Source of the DNA: Pseudobdellovibrionaceae bacterium
Lineage (GTDB): Bacteria; Bdellovibrionota; Bdellovibrionia; Bdellovibrionales; Bdellovibrionaceae
Assembly (NCBI GenBank): GCA_016719575.1
Contig: JADJYV010000009.1
Location: forward strand, 1 to 64,000
DNA length: 64,000 nt
Direction: 5' to 3'
The position numbers and the translations under genes were made by a program. How positions within the stretch are numbered: the first letter of the stretch is position 1; the number at the start of each line of letters is the position of its first letter. The notes below the pieces were generated by a model, which was not told where the DNA came from, searched no databases, and saw only the letters and a list, made by a program, of their open reading frames with translations. Below, piece by piece: positions 34,988 through 43,993 of the stretch.

Positions 34988-37177
34988 GTGGAAAAAATGT
35001 CAAAATGTCCCTTTTCAGGCGATCACGGTGCTCGCACCACACTCGGAGTTCAATCGAATACTGATTGGTGGCCAAAGAAATTAAATCTTAAGATTTTGCA
35101 TCAGCAGTCTGAAAAATCAAATCCACTGGGTAAAACTTTTAACTACGCCAAGGAATTTAAGAAGCTAGATTATCAAGCCTTAAAAAAAGACCTTCGCAAG
35201 CTGATGACGGACTCGCAAAGTTGGTGGCCAGCTGATTGGGGGCATTACGGTGGCCTGTTTGTGCGAATGACGTGGCACAGTGCTGGTACCTACAGAACCT
35301 TTGATGGGCGAGGTGGTGGCGGTACAGGCAATCAAAGATTTGCGCCAGTCAATAGTTGGCCAGACAACGGCAATCTTGACAAAGCACGTCGGCTTCTATG
35401 GCCAATTAAGAAAAAATACGGAAATAAAATCTCTTGGGCAGACTTATTAATCCTTGCTGGCAATGTCGCTCTTGAGTCGATGGGATTTAAGACCTTCGGC
35501 TTTGGTGGTGGTCGAGAAGACATTTGGGAGCCTGAAGAAGATATCTATTGGGGATCAGAAGCAGAGTGGTTGGCTGATAAACGATATACTGGAAACCGCC
35601 AACTAGAAAATCCTCTAGCCGCCGTTCAAATGGGTCTTATTTATGTGAACCCCGAGGGTCCTAACGGAAATCCTGATCCGGTGGCATCAGGGCATGATGT
35701 GCGCGAAACTTTTGCTCGTATGGCGATGAATGATGAAGAAACTGTGGCTCTTGTAGCCGGCGGTCATACATTTGGTAAAGCCCATGGCGCAGGTGATCCT
35801 AAGTTAGTGGGGCCAGAACCTGAAGCCGCACCGATTGAAGAAATGGGATTTGGCTGGAAAAACAAATTCGGATCTGGAAAAGGTGTTCATACAACGACCA
35901 GCGGTATCGAGGGAGCCTGGAAGCCCAATCCAACAAAATGGGACAATGGATATTTTGAAATGCTTTTTAAATATGAATGGGAAAAAGTGAAAAGCCCGGC
36001 CGGTGCTTGGCAGTGGCTCGCGAAAAATATCGAAGAAAAAGATATGATTCCAGATGCCCATGATCCAAAGAAAAAGCACAGACCCATGATGACAACCGCG
36101 GATTTGTCTTTGCGTTTTGATCCTGCTTACGAAAAAATCTCTCGTCGGTTTCACAAAAATCCAAAAGAATTTGCTGATGCCTTCGCGCGCGCATGGTTTA
36201 AGCTTACACATAGGGATATGGGGCCACGGGCTCGCTATTTAGGACCCGAGGTTCCGAAGGAAGAGCTGATTTGGCAAGATCCTTTACCTAAAGTAAAAAC
36301 TCCGCTGATCAACAACAAAGACGTAGCAACTCTTAAAAAGAAAATTCTAAAAACAGAACTTTCTATTTCTCAACTTGTTACAACAGCATGGGCATCGGCA
36401 TCGACTTTCCGTGGGTCTGACATGCGCGGCGGCGCTAACGGTGCGCGTATTCGTTTGGCCCCGCAAAAAGATTGGGCGGTCAATCAGCCGGCCGAACTTG
36501 CAAAAGTACTCAGTAAACTTGAGGCCGTGCAAAAAGATTTTTATTCGTCCTCGAAAAAGAAAAAAGTATCTTTGGCAGATTTAATTGTTTTGGGTGGATG
36601 TCTGGGGGTTGAAGAAGCGGCAAAAAAAGCTGGATTTAAAATTCAGGTTCCTTTCACGCCAGGCCGTGTTGACGCCAGCCAAGAGCAAACGGATGTGGAA
36701 TCATTTGCCGTGCTGGAGCCTATGGCGGATGGTTTTCGAAATTACACCGGTAAAGGTTTAGAAAAAAACGCTGCCGAGCTTTTGGTGGATCGTGCTCAGC
36801 TGTTAAAATTAACAGCGCCAGAGATGACGGCTCTTGTGGGTGGAATGCGGGTACTTAACGCGAACTTCGGCCTAAAAAAGCAAGGTGTGCTCACCTCGAA
36901 GCCAGGGACACTCACGAATGATTTTTTTGTGAATATTCTGGATATGAAAATCGAATGGAAGCCGACTTCTCAAGAAGGGGAGTATGAAGGTGTTGATCGC
37001 GCCACAGGAAAACAAAAGTGGACAGGCACTCGAGCTGATTTGATTTTTGGATCGAACTCAGAACTTCGTGCGTTGGCCGAAGTATATGCCCAGGATGATT
37101 CAAAAGAAAAATTCGCGAAGGACTTTGTTGCTGCTTGGGATAAGGTCATGAACTTGGATCGATTTGATCTCTTATAA
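34988..37177 (+). CDS. katG: Catalase-peroxidase KatG
   Basis: 729 residues, full length. GTG at 34988 is taken as start because AGGAGG (34977-34982) is five bases away; the ATG at 34997 would be 14 away. Distal haem site Val-Arg-Met-Thr-Trp-His-Ser-Ala-Gly-Thr-Tyr-Arg, the covalent-adduct Tyr in Tyr-Val-Asn-Pro-Glu-Gly, and proximal His in Gly-Gly-His-Thr-Phe-Gly-Lys-Ala-His are present; the second peroxidase-like domain follows. Destroys hydrogen peroxide. Stands alone. Confidence 0.98.
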   Translation: MEKMSKCPFSGDHGARTTLGVQSNTDWWPKKLNLKILHQQSEKSNPLGKTFNYAKEFKKLDYQALKKDLRKLMTDSQSWWPADWGHYGGLFVRMTWHSAGTYRTFDGRGGGGTGNQRFAPVNSWPDNGNLDKARRLLWPIKKKYGNKISWADLLILAGNVALESMGFKTFGFGGGREDIWEPEEDIYWGSEAEWLADKRYTGNRQLENPLAAVQMGLIYVNPEGPNGNPDPVASGHDVRETFARMAMNDEETVALVAGGHTFGKAHGAGDPKLVGPEPEAAPIEEMGFGWKNKFGSGKGVHTTTSGIEGAWKPNPTKWDNGYFEMLFKYEWEKVKSPAGAWQWLAKNIEEKDMIPDAHDPKKKHRPMMTTADLSLRFDPAYEKISRRFHKNPKEFADAFARAWFKLTHRDMGPRARYLGPEVPKEELIWQDPLPKVKTPLINNKDVATLKKKILKTELSISQLVTTAWASASTFRGSDMRGGANGARIRLAPQKDWAVNQPAELAKVLSKLEAVQKDFYSSSKKKKVSLADLIVLGGCLGVEEAAKKAGFKIQVPFTPGRVDASQEQTDVESFAVLEPMADGFRNYTGKGLEKNAAELLVDRAQLLKLTAPEMTALVGGMRVLNANFGLKKQGVLTSKPGTLTNDFFVNILDMKIEWKPTSQEGEYEGVDRATGKQKWTGTRADLIFGSNSELRALAEVYAQDDSKEKFAKDFVAAWDKVMNLDRFDLL

Positions 37178-37288
37178 TTTATTGTCAAAGAAACGCCAGA
37201 CGCGACGACTGGGAATACAAGCCTCAGGTATTGGTTTGGAAAACCAAGCGAAGGAAGAATATTCCTCTTATAGTAAGGTGAAAGTTAA

Positions 37289-38260
37289 ATGGGAACAGTT
37301 ATAAATTTGGTTGCATACCGTGAGGGTGTGCGCATAAGTGAAGTGACAGTTGAAGATATTAGTGAAGTCATTCGCGAACCAGGCACGTTTATTTGGCTTG
37401 GCCTTTATGAGCCCGACAACACCATGCTAGAAAAAATCAAAGAAGAGTTTGCTTTACATGAATTAGCTATTGAAGATGCCCATAATGCACATCAAAGACC
37501 AAAAATTGAAGTCTACGGCGATTCCTTATTCATCGTTCTTAAAACTGTCCACGAAGAAAATGGAAATACGGTTTTTGGAGAAACCCACCTTTTTGTAGGA
37601 ACTAATTTTTTGGTTTCTGTAAGGCATGGCGCTTCCGCCAGTTATAAGTATGTTCGAGAGCGCTGTGAGAAAAATCCAAAAATGCTCGGTAAAGGCCCTG
37701 GATTTGTCTTGTACTCACTACTTGATTTTGTAGTCGATAATTATAAACCAATTGTTTTACAGTTTGAGAAAAAATTTGATCTTCTTGAAGGGGATATATT
37801 TAAAGGGCAATTTGATAAACTCGTTATTGAAAGAATATATGATCTTAAGCTTGAGCTTTTAGAACTCAGAAACGCAGTTCTTCCTATCCGAGACATTTCA
37901 ATTGAACTTATGAGATTTCATGAGGAATTAATTCCAAAGGAACTACGACCATTTTTCAGAGATATACAGGACCATGTAGCTCGATTGATTGAATCACTCG
38001 ATAATATGCGAGAGATGTTAACAACGGCCATGCAGGTGAACTTAGCCCTTGTTGGAGTTGCCCAGAATGAAGTCGTCAAGAAATTGGCTGGGTGGGGGGC
38101 TATATTAGCGATTCCAACTGTTATATTTAGCCTTTATGGGATGAATTTTGAATTTATGCCTGAACTGAAATGGAGCTTCGGTTATCCATTTAGTTTGGCC
38201 GTGACCTTTTTGGGATGTGCCATCCTCTATAGAAAACTTCGAAAGTCAGGTTGGGTTTAA
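37289..38260 (+). CDS. corA: CorA-family magnesium/divalent cation channel
   Basis: 323 residues. A cytoplasmic alpha/beta domain and long stalk helix precede two C-terminal membrane helices, with the signature Tyr-Gly-Met-Asn-Phe-Glu-Phe-Met-Pro-Glu-Leu (about 287-297) between them. Imports Mg2+ (or Ni2+/Co2+) as a pentamer. Located 111 bases after katG and possibly co-expressed, though a gap remains. Confidence 0.95.
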   Translation: MGTVINLVAYREGVRISEVTVEDISEVIREPGTFIWLGLYEPDNTMLEKIKEEFALHELAIEDAHNAHQRPKIEVYGDSLFIVLKTVHEENGNTVFGETHLFVGTNFLVSVRHGASASYKYVRERCEKNPKMLGKGPGFVLYSLLDFVVDNYKPIVLQFEKKFDLLEGDIFKGQFDKLVIERIYDLKLELLELRNAVLPIRDISIELMRFHEELIPKELRPFFRDIQDHVARLIESLDNMREMLTTAMQVNLALVGVAQNEVVKKLAGWGAILAIPTVIFSLYGMNFEFMPELKWSFGYPFSLAVTFLGCAILYRKLRKSGWV

Positions 38261-38584
38261 ACAATTTCGCTGACAACGAAGTTCAAGTAGTACTGGGTGC
38301 ATGCCGGCCACTACCAAAGATTGAATAAGTGCGTAAGTGGTTTGAAACAATCACTTAACGTGTCTGATGTTAGCACTATTAATATGGCCAAGCGTCCGTC
38401 TGGAATTCAAGATGCCCTGAATACTCGAGATGCCCAAGCCAAAAACACATTGGAAAACTCAGGTGCCGCCAATCATAGCGGTTGCGGTTAATTTGATTCA
38501 GGGTCGAAAATTATTATAATAATTTAATTTAGCATCATGGGTATTCTATGGTATTGCTTTTGAAAGTTCACGTTTATTAATCTT
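38261..38584. other. Gene-poor stretch
   Basis: About 320 bases. An open frame 38297-38491 exists without a ribosome binding site or recognisable motif and is not accepted. AT-rich DNA near 38510-38530 may be promoter sequence. Confidence 0.4.
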
Positions 38585-38605
38585 CCCGGCTTGGCCCTTG
38601 CCGGG
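38585..38605. terminator. CCCGGC/GCCGGG hairpin
   Basis: Perfect 6-bp GC stem with a TTGGCCCTT loop, 19 bases before the ATG of a micro-ORF. Either a terminator of upstream transcription or a 5'-UTR structure of the micro-ORF. Confidence 0.45.
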
Positions 38606-38624
38606 AATCAAACCGGAGGTGGGT

Positions 38625-38681
38625 ATGATTGAGATCTTGATTGTGATAATCCTCGTTCTTATCATCGTTAAATTAGTATAA
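38625..38681 (+). CDS. Single-span membrane micropeptide
   Basis: 18 residues, Met-Ile-Glu-Ile-Leu then an unbroken run of Ile, Val and Leu ending Val-Lys-Leu-Val. A strong GGAGG lies five bases before ATG 38625. Its stop is 13 bases before the ABC ATPase start, so it probably is the first gene of the exporter operon. Length and composition resemble known one-helix bacterial micropeptides; function unknown. Confidence 0.5.
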   Translation: MIEILIVIILVLIIVKLV

Positions 38682-38694
38682 AAGGCATAAAAAA

Positions 38695-39378
38695 ATGCAA
38701 ATAGAAGTTAGAAACTTAAGTAAAAATTATGTCGATGACAAAGGCATAAAGTCGGTGAGTTTCGGAATTTCTAAAGGAGAAATGGTTGCTATTATTGGAC
38801 ATAACGGGGCTGGAAAGTCGACATTGCTGAAAATTCTTTCTGGCTGGATATTATCCGATTCTGGCCAGATCAAGATTGAAGATGTAGATCATAAAAATAG
38901 AAAGATCTTTTCCAGAAAAGTAGGCTTCGTGCCAGAGGTTCCAAATCTTTTTGATTTTTTTTCGGTCGAATATAATCTCAAGCTCTTTGCGTGTTTGTTT
39001 CGACTCCCGATTTCGCGGGTTGATGAAATTATAGAGGAGTTTCACTTAAGTCCGCTGAGGAAAACAAAGGTCGGTTTGCTATCTAAGGGCTTGAAGCAAA
39101 GGGTGAGCCTTGCTCGAGCTTTGTTGCCGAATCCATCGATCCTACTCTTTGACGAACCCACTTCGGGGTTGGACATTGAAATGACAAAAGATGTTTACCG
39201 CTTGCTGGGTAATATGCGTGATGCAGGTAAGACTGTTTTATTTACCTCCCATCGGCCAGAGGAATTTCAAAGCATTGCAAGCCGTATTATGGCTTTACGT
39301 GAAGGTCGTTTGGTATTTGATGGCGCCACCGCCGAATACTTTCGGTCGGCGACGTATAAAGGTTTGTACATGTGCTGA
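38695..39378 (+). CDS. ABC transporter ATP-binding protein
   Basis: 227 residues. Walker A Gly-His-Asn-Gly-Ala-Gly-Lys-Ser-Thr (about 33-41), signature Leu-Ser-Lys-Gly-Leu-Lys-Gln-Arg, Walker B Ile-Leu-Leu-Phe-Asp-Glu-Pro-Thr-Ser-Gly-Leu-Asp and the His switch (Thr-Ser-His-Arg). Energises the ABC-2-type permease, whose gene overlaps it by 7 bases. Substrate unknown. Confidence 0.96.
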   Translation: MQIEVRNLSKNYVDDKGIKSVSFGISKGEMVAIIGHNGAGKSTLLKILSGWILSDSGQIKIEDVDHKNRKIFSRKVGFVPEVPNLFDFFSVEYNLKLFACLFRLPISRVDEIIEEFHLSPLRKTKVGLLSKGLKQRVSLARALLPNPSILLFDEPTSGLDIEMTKDVYRLLGNMRDAGKTVLFTSHRPEEFQSIASRIMALREGRLVFDGATAEYFRSATYKGLYMC

Positions 39379-40400
39379 GAAATATTTTCATCCTAGTTTT
39401 AAATGATTTTGCGATTGCCTTCAGAAATAAAAGTTTCTATCTCATTATATTTATCCCTGTTTTTATTTTCGTGTCTTTGCGCTTAACTGATAAGACAGGC
39501 TCAGCGTTGAATAACTTAAAAATTGGTTTGGTTCGCGGGCAAGCCTATGCGCCCCAGATTGTGAACGCCTTGCAGTCGGTGCCACAGAACCTTGAGATAA
39601 AATGGGTTACGAGTGAAGACGAGGCCCAAAGCTTTTTGCGCGAGCATAAAATCGATGCGGTTTTAGTGAAAAGCAAGATGAGCGATGCCCTGTCATTGCT
39701 CGTGTTGCGAAAGGAATCTGCGCAAAGCATCGCTTCCGCACAGATGATTGCTACACTTCAGAAGAGCTTCGAGAACGCTAAGCCGAGTTGGGTCTCTGAG
39801 GTGAGATCTCTTCGAGAGGGAAGTATGCAAAAGCAGACTTTGCCGACTTGGATTCTGATGGTGATTCTGCTAGTTGCATTTATTATTCTGCCGGCGCAGG
39901 TTGCTGAGGAAAAAGAAAAGCGGCAGCTTTTGGCGATTTTGCAGACACCGATCCATGAACTCGAGTGGATAGCTGCTAAGATATTAACAGGGATTGGACT
40001 TTGTTTGATTTCAGTTTTCCTATTGCAGTTTTTGGGTCAAGTCACGATCTCGAATTTTACCGAATACTTGGCGTTTGTGATTTTAGGAGGATATTGTTTC
40101 TGCGCATTTGGAATTTTGTTAGGTTTTCTGTGTCGTAGCCAAGCAAGTGCAAGAACTTTGGGCTTAGTTTTTTACTTGCCATTGATGATGCCTGCGGCTT
40201 TGTCTGACTTTTCAACTCAAATGAGTGGACTCTTTCCCATTTTGCCAACTTACCAATTCTATGAGCCTATTCAAAAACTGCTATTTGAGAACAAGGGAAT
40301 GACCAGCCACATTTTTCCGTGGATATATTTATTTATCTTCGGTTCGACACTGTTTGGTATGTCCTATTTGTTCTTGAAAAAACGTTGGCTGATCTCATGA
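39372..40400 (+). CDS. ABC-2-type transporter permease
   Basis: 342 residues. One N-terminal helix (Phe-Tyr-Leu-Ile-Ile-Phe-Ile-Pro-Val-Phe), a soluble extracytoplasmic region (about 45-155), then five helices with Val-Ala-Glu-Glu-Lys-Glu-Lys-Arg-Gln-Leu-Leu-Ala-Ile-Leu-Gln-Thr-Pro, the coupling segment typical of ABC-2/NatB exporters. Works with the upstream ATPase as an exporter of unknown substrate. Confidence 0.9.
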   Translation: MLRNIFILVLNDFAIAFRNKSFYLIIFIPVFIFVSLRLTDKTGSALNNLKIGLVRGQAYAPQIVNALQSVPQNLEIKWVTSEDEAQSFLREHKIDAVLVKSKMSDALSLLVLRKESAQSIASAQMIATLQKSFENAKPSWVSEVRSLREGSMQKQTLPTWILMVILLVAFIILPAQVAEEKEKRQLLAILQTPIHELEWIAAKILTGIGLCLISVFLLQFLGQVTISNFTEYLAFVILGGYCFCAFGILLGFLCRSQASARTLGLVFYLPLMMPAALSDFSTQMSGLFPILPTYQFYEPIQKLLFENKGMTSHIFPWIYLFIFGSTLFGMSYLFLKKRWLIS

Positions 40401-40700
40401 TTTCCAAACATGTTAGTGACCACTGCCCATTCGTCCTCGAAATTGAAATATTGGCGGGTGGCTAGATCAGATCGCAGGGCACTTATTTTGAACACTTGGA
40501 CAACAACATTGCGAATATCTTCGCGTCTCTATTTTGTGACATATCATTGCTCTCTTGGACAGTTTTTTACAGAAGCGCATTGCCTCTGGTTCGAGTTAAG
40601 TTCATTGGTTCGTCGGTCTGTGTAGGTAGGCCCCCAAAGCCCCTCAACAAAGAGAAGTCATAGGAAGTCGGCTAAATATAAGAAATTTTTTTCATTCCTA
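40401..40700. other. Gene-free stretch
   Basis: 300 bases between the ABC permease and the rsgA leader promoter. No supported gene or repeat seen. Confidence 0.5.
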
Positions 40701-40729
40701 TTGACCAAACGTGTAAATTATTTTAGATT
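40701..40729 (+). promoter_or_regulatory. Candidate sigma70 promoter of the rsgA leader
   Basis: TTGACC (40701-40706), a 17-base spacer, and TAGATT (40724-40729). Transcription starting near 40736 would give a leader of about 165 bases ahead of rsgA. Confidence 0.5.
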
Positions 40730-40781
40730 GTGGTTATTCGCGACAAATAAGTCGCTCAATTTCTTTTTATAGGAGGTCCTT

Positions 40782-40829
40782 ATGTCGAATCAATTAGTAA
40801 TCAAGGGCCTTCTTTCGCACCTGAACTAA
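40782..40829 (+). CDS. Putative 15-residue leader peptide
   Basis: ATG 40782 preceded by a perfect AGGAGGT (40771-40777), encoding Met-Ser-Asn-Gln-Leu-Val-Ile-Lys-Gly-Leu-Leu-Ser-His-Leu-Asn and a TAA. The ribosome binding site is stronger than that of rsgA itself. Bases 40803-40810 inside the frame can pair with 40854-40861, which overlaps the arm that can sequester the rsgA ribosome binding site. Confidence 0.5.
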   Translation: MSNQLVIKGLLSHLN

Positions 40830-40894
40830 TCAATACAATTTAGGTTTAAAAATAGGCCCTTAAGTCATTTTGTTTTTGAAATTAACTTAAGGAG
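40803..40894 (+). promoter_or_regulatory. Mutually exclusive hairpins controlling rsgA translation
   Basis: Stem 1: AAGGGCCT (40803-40810, inside the leader frame) with AGGCCCTT (40854-40861). Stem 2: CCTTAAGT (40858-40865) with ACTTAAGG (40885-40892). Both are perfect 8-bp pairings. They share 40858-40861, so only one can form. Stem 2 covers most of the rsgA ribosome binding site AAGGAG (40889-40894). A ribosome translating the leader would break stem 1 and favour stem 2. Confidence 0.5.
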
Positions 40895-40899
40895 TTTTC

Positions 40900-42027
40900 A
40901 TGCTTAGTTCCGAAAAGGAATTTTTGTTTCTATTCGGTTGGGATGACTTTTTTGAAAGTCAAATTTCCGACCTTGTTTATTTATCTGGCGAGCGGCAGCG
41001 CTCGACATGTTCGCTGTTCCAAGCCCGTGTCATTTGCGAGGAGAGAAATCTCTATCGCGTGCAAGCGGTTTCCAGTCAGATTTTTTGGGCTTCCGTGAGC
41101 GGTAAGATGCAGTTCAATGCCGTATCTCGCGTTGATTATCCCGCCGTTGGCGATTGGGTCATGGTTGAACTTCCCAGTCAGTCCGAGCGGGGAGTCATCC
41201 ATCATGTTCTGCAAAGAAAAACCATTATTCATCGGAAGCAAGTTGGCTCAAGTACTGATTCGCAAATTTTGTCGACGAATGTGGATTACGCCTTCATTAC
41301 TTCATCGGCGAATTCCGATTTGAATTACCGACGTATCGAGCGATACCTCGCGGTGGCTCAGGATGCAGGGGTAATTCCCATTATTCTTCTGACGAAGGCG
41401 GATATGTGCATCGACAATATCAGCGATATTGTTGCAGAAGTACGAAGAGAGCTGCCCGGCATTCAAGTTCACGCCCTTTCGAAAAACGATTTTGAAAAGG
41501 CTGATTTTTTGACTAGCTATCTTCAAAAGGGGACCACGTCGGTTTTTATTGGTTCCTCGGGCGTGGGAAAATCAACCATTGTCAATTTCCTGATTGGGGA
41601 TGAGCAAATCAAAACCCAAGATGTTCGCGAGAGCGATGGCAAAGGACGACACACGACGACGGCAAGAAATCTGTATGTATCCCGTTACGGTGGATTGATT
41701 ATCGACACACCCGGAATGCGCGAACTTCAACTTTCTGACCACGCTGAAGGTGTACGAACGCAGTTTTCTGATATTGAAGAACTCATTCAAAGTTGCCGAT
41801 TTAGTGACTGCCGTCATCAAACGGAACCTGACTGCGCCATAAAAAATGCTCTGCTTGAGGACCTATTATCGGAAGACAGGTGGAAGAGTTATCAAAAGCT
41901 CGAAGCCGAAGTGCGACATGGAATGCGAAAGCAAGATAAAGCACTTGCCGCTGAAGACCGTAAAATCTGGAAAAAGAAAAGTATTGACGCCCGCAACAAA
42001 GGCTTTTCAAAGAAAGCAAAAATGTAA
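40900..42027 (+). CDS. rsgA: Ribosome small-subunit-dependent GTPase RsgA
   Basis: 375 residues. An OB-fold N-terminus, then a circularly permuted GTPase: Leu-Leu-Thr-Lys-Ala-Asp (G4), Gly-Ser-Ser-Gly-Val-Gly-Lys-Ser-Thr (G1), Gly-Arg-His-Thr-Thr-Thr (G2), Asp-Thr-Pro-Gly-Met-Arg-Glu-Leu (G3), and a C-terminal zinc site with Cys-Arg-Phe-Ser-Asp-Cys-Arg-His and Cys. Helps late maturation of the 30S subunit. Preceded by a leader peptide and switchable hairpins. The last base of its stop is the A of the following ATG (TAATG). Confidence 0.97.
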   Translation: MLSSEKEFLFLFGWDDFFESQISDLVYLSGERQRSTCSLFQARVICEERNLYRVQAVSSQIFWASVSGKMQFNAVSRVDYPAVGDWVMVELPSQSERGVIHHVLQRKTIIHRKQVGSSTDSQILSTNVDYAFITSSANSDLNYRRIERYLAVAQDAGVIPIILLTKADMCIDNISDIVAEVRRELPGIQVHALSKNDFEKADFLTSYLQKGTTSVFIGSSGVGKSTIVNFLIGDEQIKTQDVRESDGKGRHTTTARNLYVSRYGGLIIDTPGMRELQLSDHAEGVRTQFSDIEELIQSCRFSDCRHQTEPDCAIKNALLEDLLSEDRWKSYQKLEAEVRHGMRKQDKALAAEDRKIWKKKSIDARNKGFSKKAKM

Positions 42028-42833
42028 TGAACGAAGAAATAAAATTTAAAAAATTTCCACTTTTGAATTCGAAAAACGAACCTCTTGCTAACATTACATT
42101 GGAGCATTTGTGGGCTGATGTTTTTGCTTTGAAGATGAAAGTCTTAAAAATAGAAGGCATGCCGAGGCTGGGTGAAGTCATTCAAGAAGCGCTCAAAGAA
42201 GCAAACAGATTTAAAGCTCGCCTGGTCATGTTTCGACTCATTAAGGGTCAAACCGCCTCTGAAGAAATCAGCGAGTTATTAACAACCCTCGGTTTCAAAA
42301 AGAAAAGTGAACGCATTGAATTCAAAAAATCTGTGGATGAATTACCCGGCGATGTTGGATCTCCAATAAAATGGAAAAATGCCGAGGAGCTTGGATGGAG
42401 TCGTCAAGAGATTGCGAAAACATTAAAGCAAGTGGCCGAAGACGATCCAGACACAGACCCGAATGAAGATCCCCTTTTATTCATTCAAGACTTTTTGAGC
42501 GACCCGGTTTTGACGTCGGGTCTTCATTGTATCCACATCGGCTTTGTCGATGATGAAATCGCTGCGTTTACTGTAGTCCAAATCAATCCGAAAACAGGAT
42601 GGTCTCGAATTTCGTATATGGGGGTCGTGCCAAAATTCAGAAAGAAAAATATTGGAGTGTGGGTTCATCGTTACAGTTTTAAAGTAATGAAATCAGAAGG
42701 TGGCAAACTTTACCACGGAGGAACAACCTCTACGAATATCAGGATGATTAAGCTTTTTGAAAATAGTGGATGCGATAAATTTTGCGAGATGGAGGAATGG
42801 AACTATTCTCTGAATGAAGGTGTCACATGCTAA
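42027..42833 (+). CDS. GNAT family acetyltransferase with extra N-terminal domain
   Basis: 268 residues, longer than a single GNAT fold. The catalytic GNAT domain is C-terminal (Gly-Val-Val-Pro-Lys-Phe-Arg-Lys-Lys-Asn-Ile-Gly-Val-Trp and Gly-Thr-Thr-Ser-Thr-Asn); the N-terminal half (1-115) resembles a degenerate first GNAT-like unit. Translationally coupled to rsgA, so a ribosome or translation-factor substrate is possible but unproven. Confidence 0.8.
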   Translation: MNEEIKFKKFPLLNSKNEPLANITLEHLWADVFALKMKVLKIEGMPRLGEVIQEALKEANRFKARLVMFRLIKGQTASEEISELLTTLGFKKKSERIEFKKSVDELPGDVGSPIKWKNAEELGWSRQEIAKTLKQVAEDDPDTDPNEDPLLFIQDFLSDPVLTSGLHCIHIGFVDDEIAAFTVVQINPKTGWSRISYMGVVPKFRKKNIGVWVHRYSFKVMKSEGGKLYHGGTTSTNIRMIKLFENSGCDKFCEMEEWNYSLNEGVTC

Positions 42834-42867
42834 GGGAAGAACAATCAGCCAAAAATAATCAGCTTCT

Positions 42868-43677
42868 TCATTGCTCAACAGCTCGAAGTTTTGGTTGTTG
42901 CGACGGCGACACTTGTCCAATGTTTGCATGAGCACAACTGAAGTTAGATGTATCGACCGTAGTCAGCTTACCGTTTAGATAAGCACGAAATTGAAACGGA
43001 ACGCTTTCGCCATCCCATGAAATTCTCTTCTCCCAGTCAGAGACGTTCACGCCTGGAAGTTTCTGAACGCTCCAGTGCAAATGCCGATGACCAGCGGCTC
43101 CAGTCCATCCTTCAATTCCAATCGGCTGACCTTTTTTCACCAAGGTGCCGTTTTCTATAAGCACACGATCAAGGTGGACGTAGAAAGTGTAGTATCCGCC
43201 TTCGTGCAAGATTTTGACGCGATTTCCCCAAGACAATCCGCAGGTGCTTGGATGGGTTTGCGCTGGATTTCCCGCTGGTTCAGTACATGGCTTACCCTCT
43301 TCTCCTAGAAAGACAAAAGCCTTTCCATCAGCAGCGGCATTGATTGTGGCAGCAGATTTTTCATAGTCGGTTGCAAGGTCTAATGCGTAGTAAGCATTGG
43401 TCCACGAATGGCTACCGCTTCCTGAAGAGTGCGTGCAAAAAACTTCTTCTTTCGGACTGAAAGGTAAAGCGAGATCTTTGATCGGAGACATTGATGGCGG
43501 TACTTGGCAAACCGCAGGCTTGTTGGCTTCTTTTCTAATGCAGATCTGGTCAACAGTACAACTTGTCGAACAAACTGGAATATCGACTTTGGAGTAAGCC
43601 GACGAATTCGTAAACACGAATACCAGATAAATAATTGCTCTGAGAGAAAGTACTAATTTGGTAGTTTTTTTTGCCAC
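42868..43677 (-). CDS. Secreted M23 (LytM/peptidoglycan) endopeptidase-like protein
   Basis: 269 residues with a signal peptide (Ala-Ile-Ile-Tyr-Leu-Val-Phe-Val) and a Cys-rich linker (Cys-Ser-Thr-Ser-Cys ... Cys). The peptidase core has His-Ser-Trp-Thr-Asn-Ala-Tyr-Tyr-Ala-Leu-Asp (first metal His and Asp), Tyr-Val-His-Leu-Asp and Arg-His-Leu-His-Trp-Ser-Val (HxH). These are the zinc ligands of M23 enzymes that cut peptidoglycan cross-bridges. Ends 34 bases from the convergent GNAT gene. Confidence 0.88.
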   Translation of the reverse strand: MAKKTTKLVLSLRAIIYLVFVFTNSSAYSKVDIPVCSTSCTVDQICIRKEANKPAVCQVPPSMSPIKDLALPFSPKEEVFCTHSSGSGSHSWTNAYYALDLATDYEKSAATINAAADGKAFVFLGEEGKPCTEPAGNPAQTHPSTCGLSWGNRVKILHEGGYYTFYVHLDRVLIENGTLVKKGQPIGIEGWTGAAGHRHLHWSVQKLPGVNVSDWEKRISWDGESVPFQFRAYLNGKLTTVDTSNFSCAHANIGQVSPSQQPKLRAVEQ

Positions 43678-43993
43678 GAGTCTCCTAGCTTACCAAAAAA
43701 GAGGAGGGGCAAAATTGAATCGGGATCAGGATGAGCAAGTATATCCAACTAAAATTCTTGGGATTTAACTCCCAATCTGTGCCCCCACGAACCTGCAATT
43801 GGCTTATTTCGAATACCTATCAAAATTTCCTCTCGTTGGCACGGGTTAAGAGGGAGGATGTGCGACTATTTTAAGCGGTTAACGCATGGGGTAACATCAT
43901 ATTAAATGGTTCAGGGACCTCACGTGGTTCCGAAGTTTGATTTCGCACGCGACAATCGTGCGCGATGAACGGCACTTAAACCCGGATAACCCC
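43678..43993. other. Gene-free stretch with imperfect hairpin
   Basis: About 316 bases. TCGCACG (about 43942) and CGTGCGCGA (about 43956) can form an imperfect hairpin near the end of the convergent small secreted-protein gene. No coding signal seen. Confidence 0.4.

Noticed and set aside
35804..36211. Minus-strand frames within katG
   Set aside because: Shadows of the catalase-peroxidase coding sequence.
38297..38491. 64-codon ORF after corA
   Set aside because: No ribosome binding site, no motif, unusual composition.
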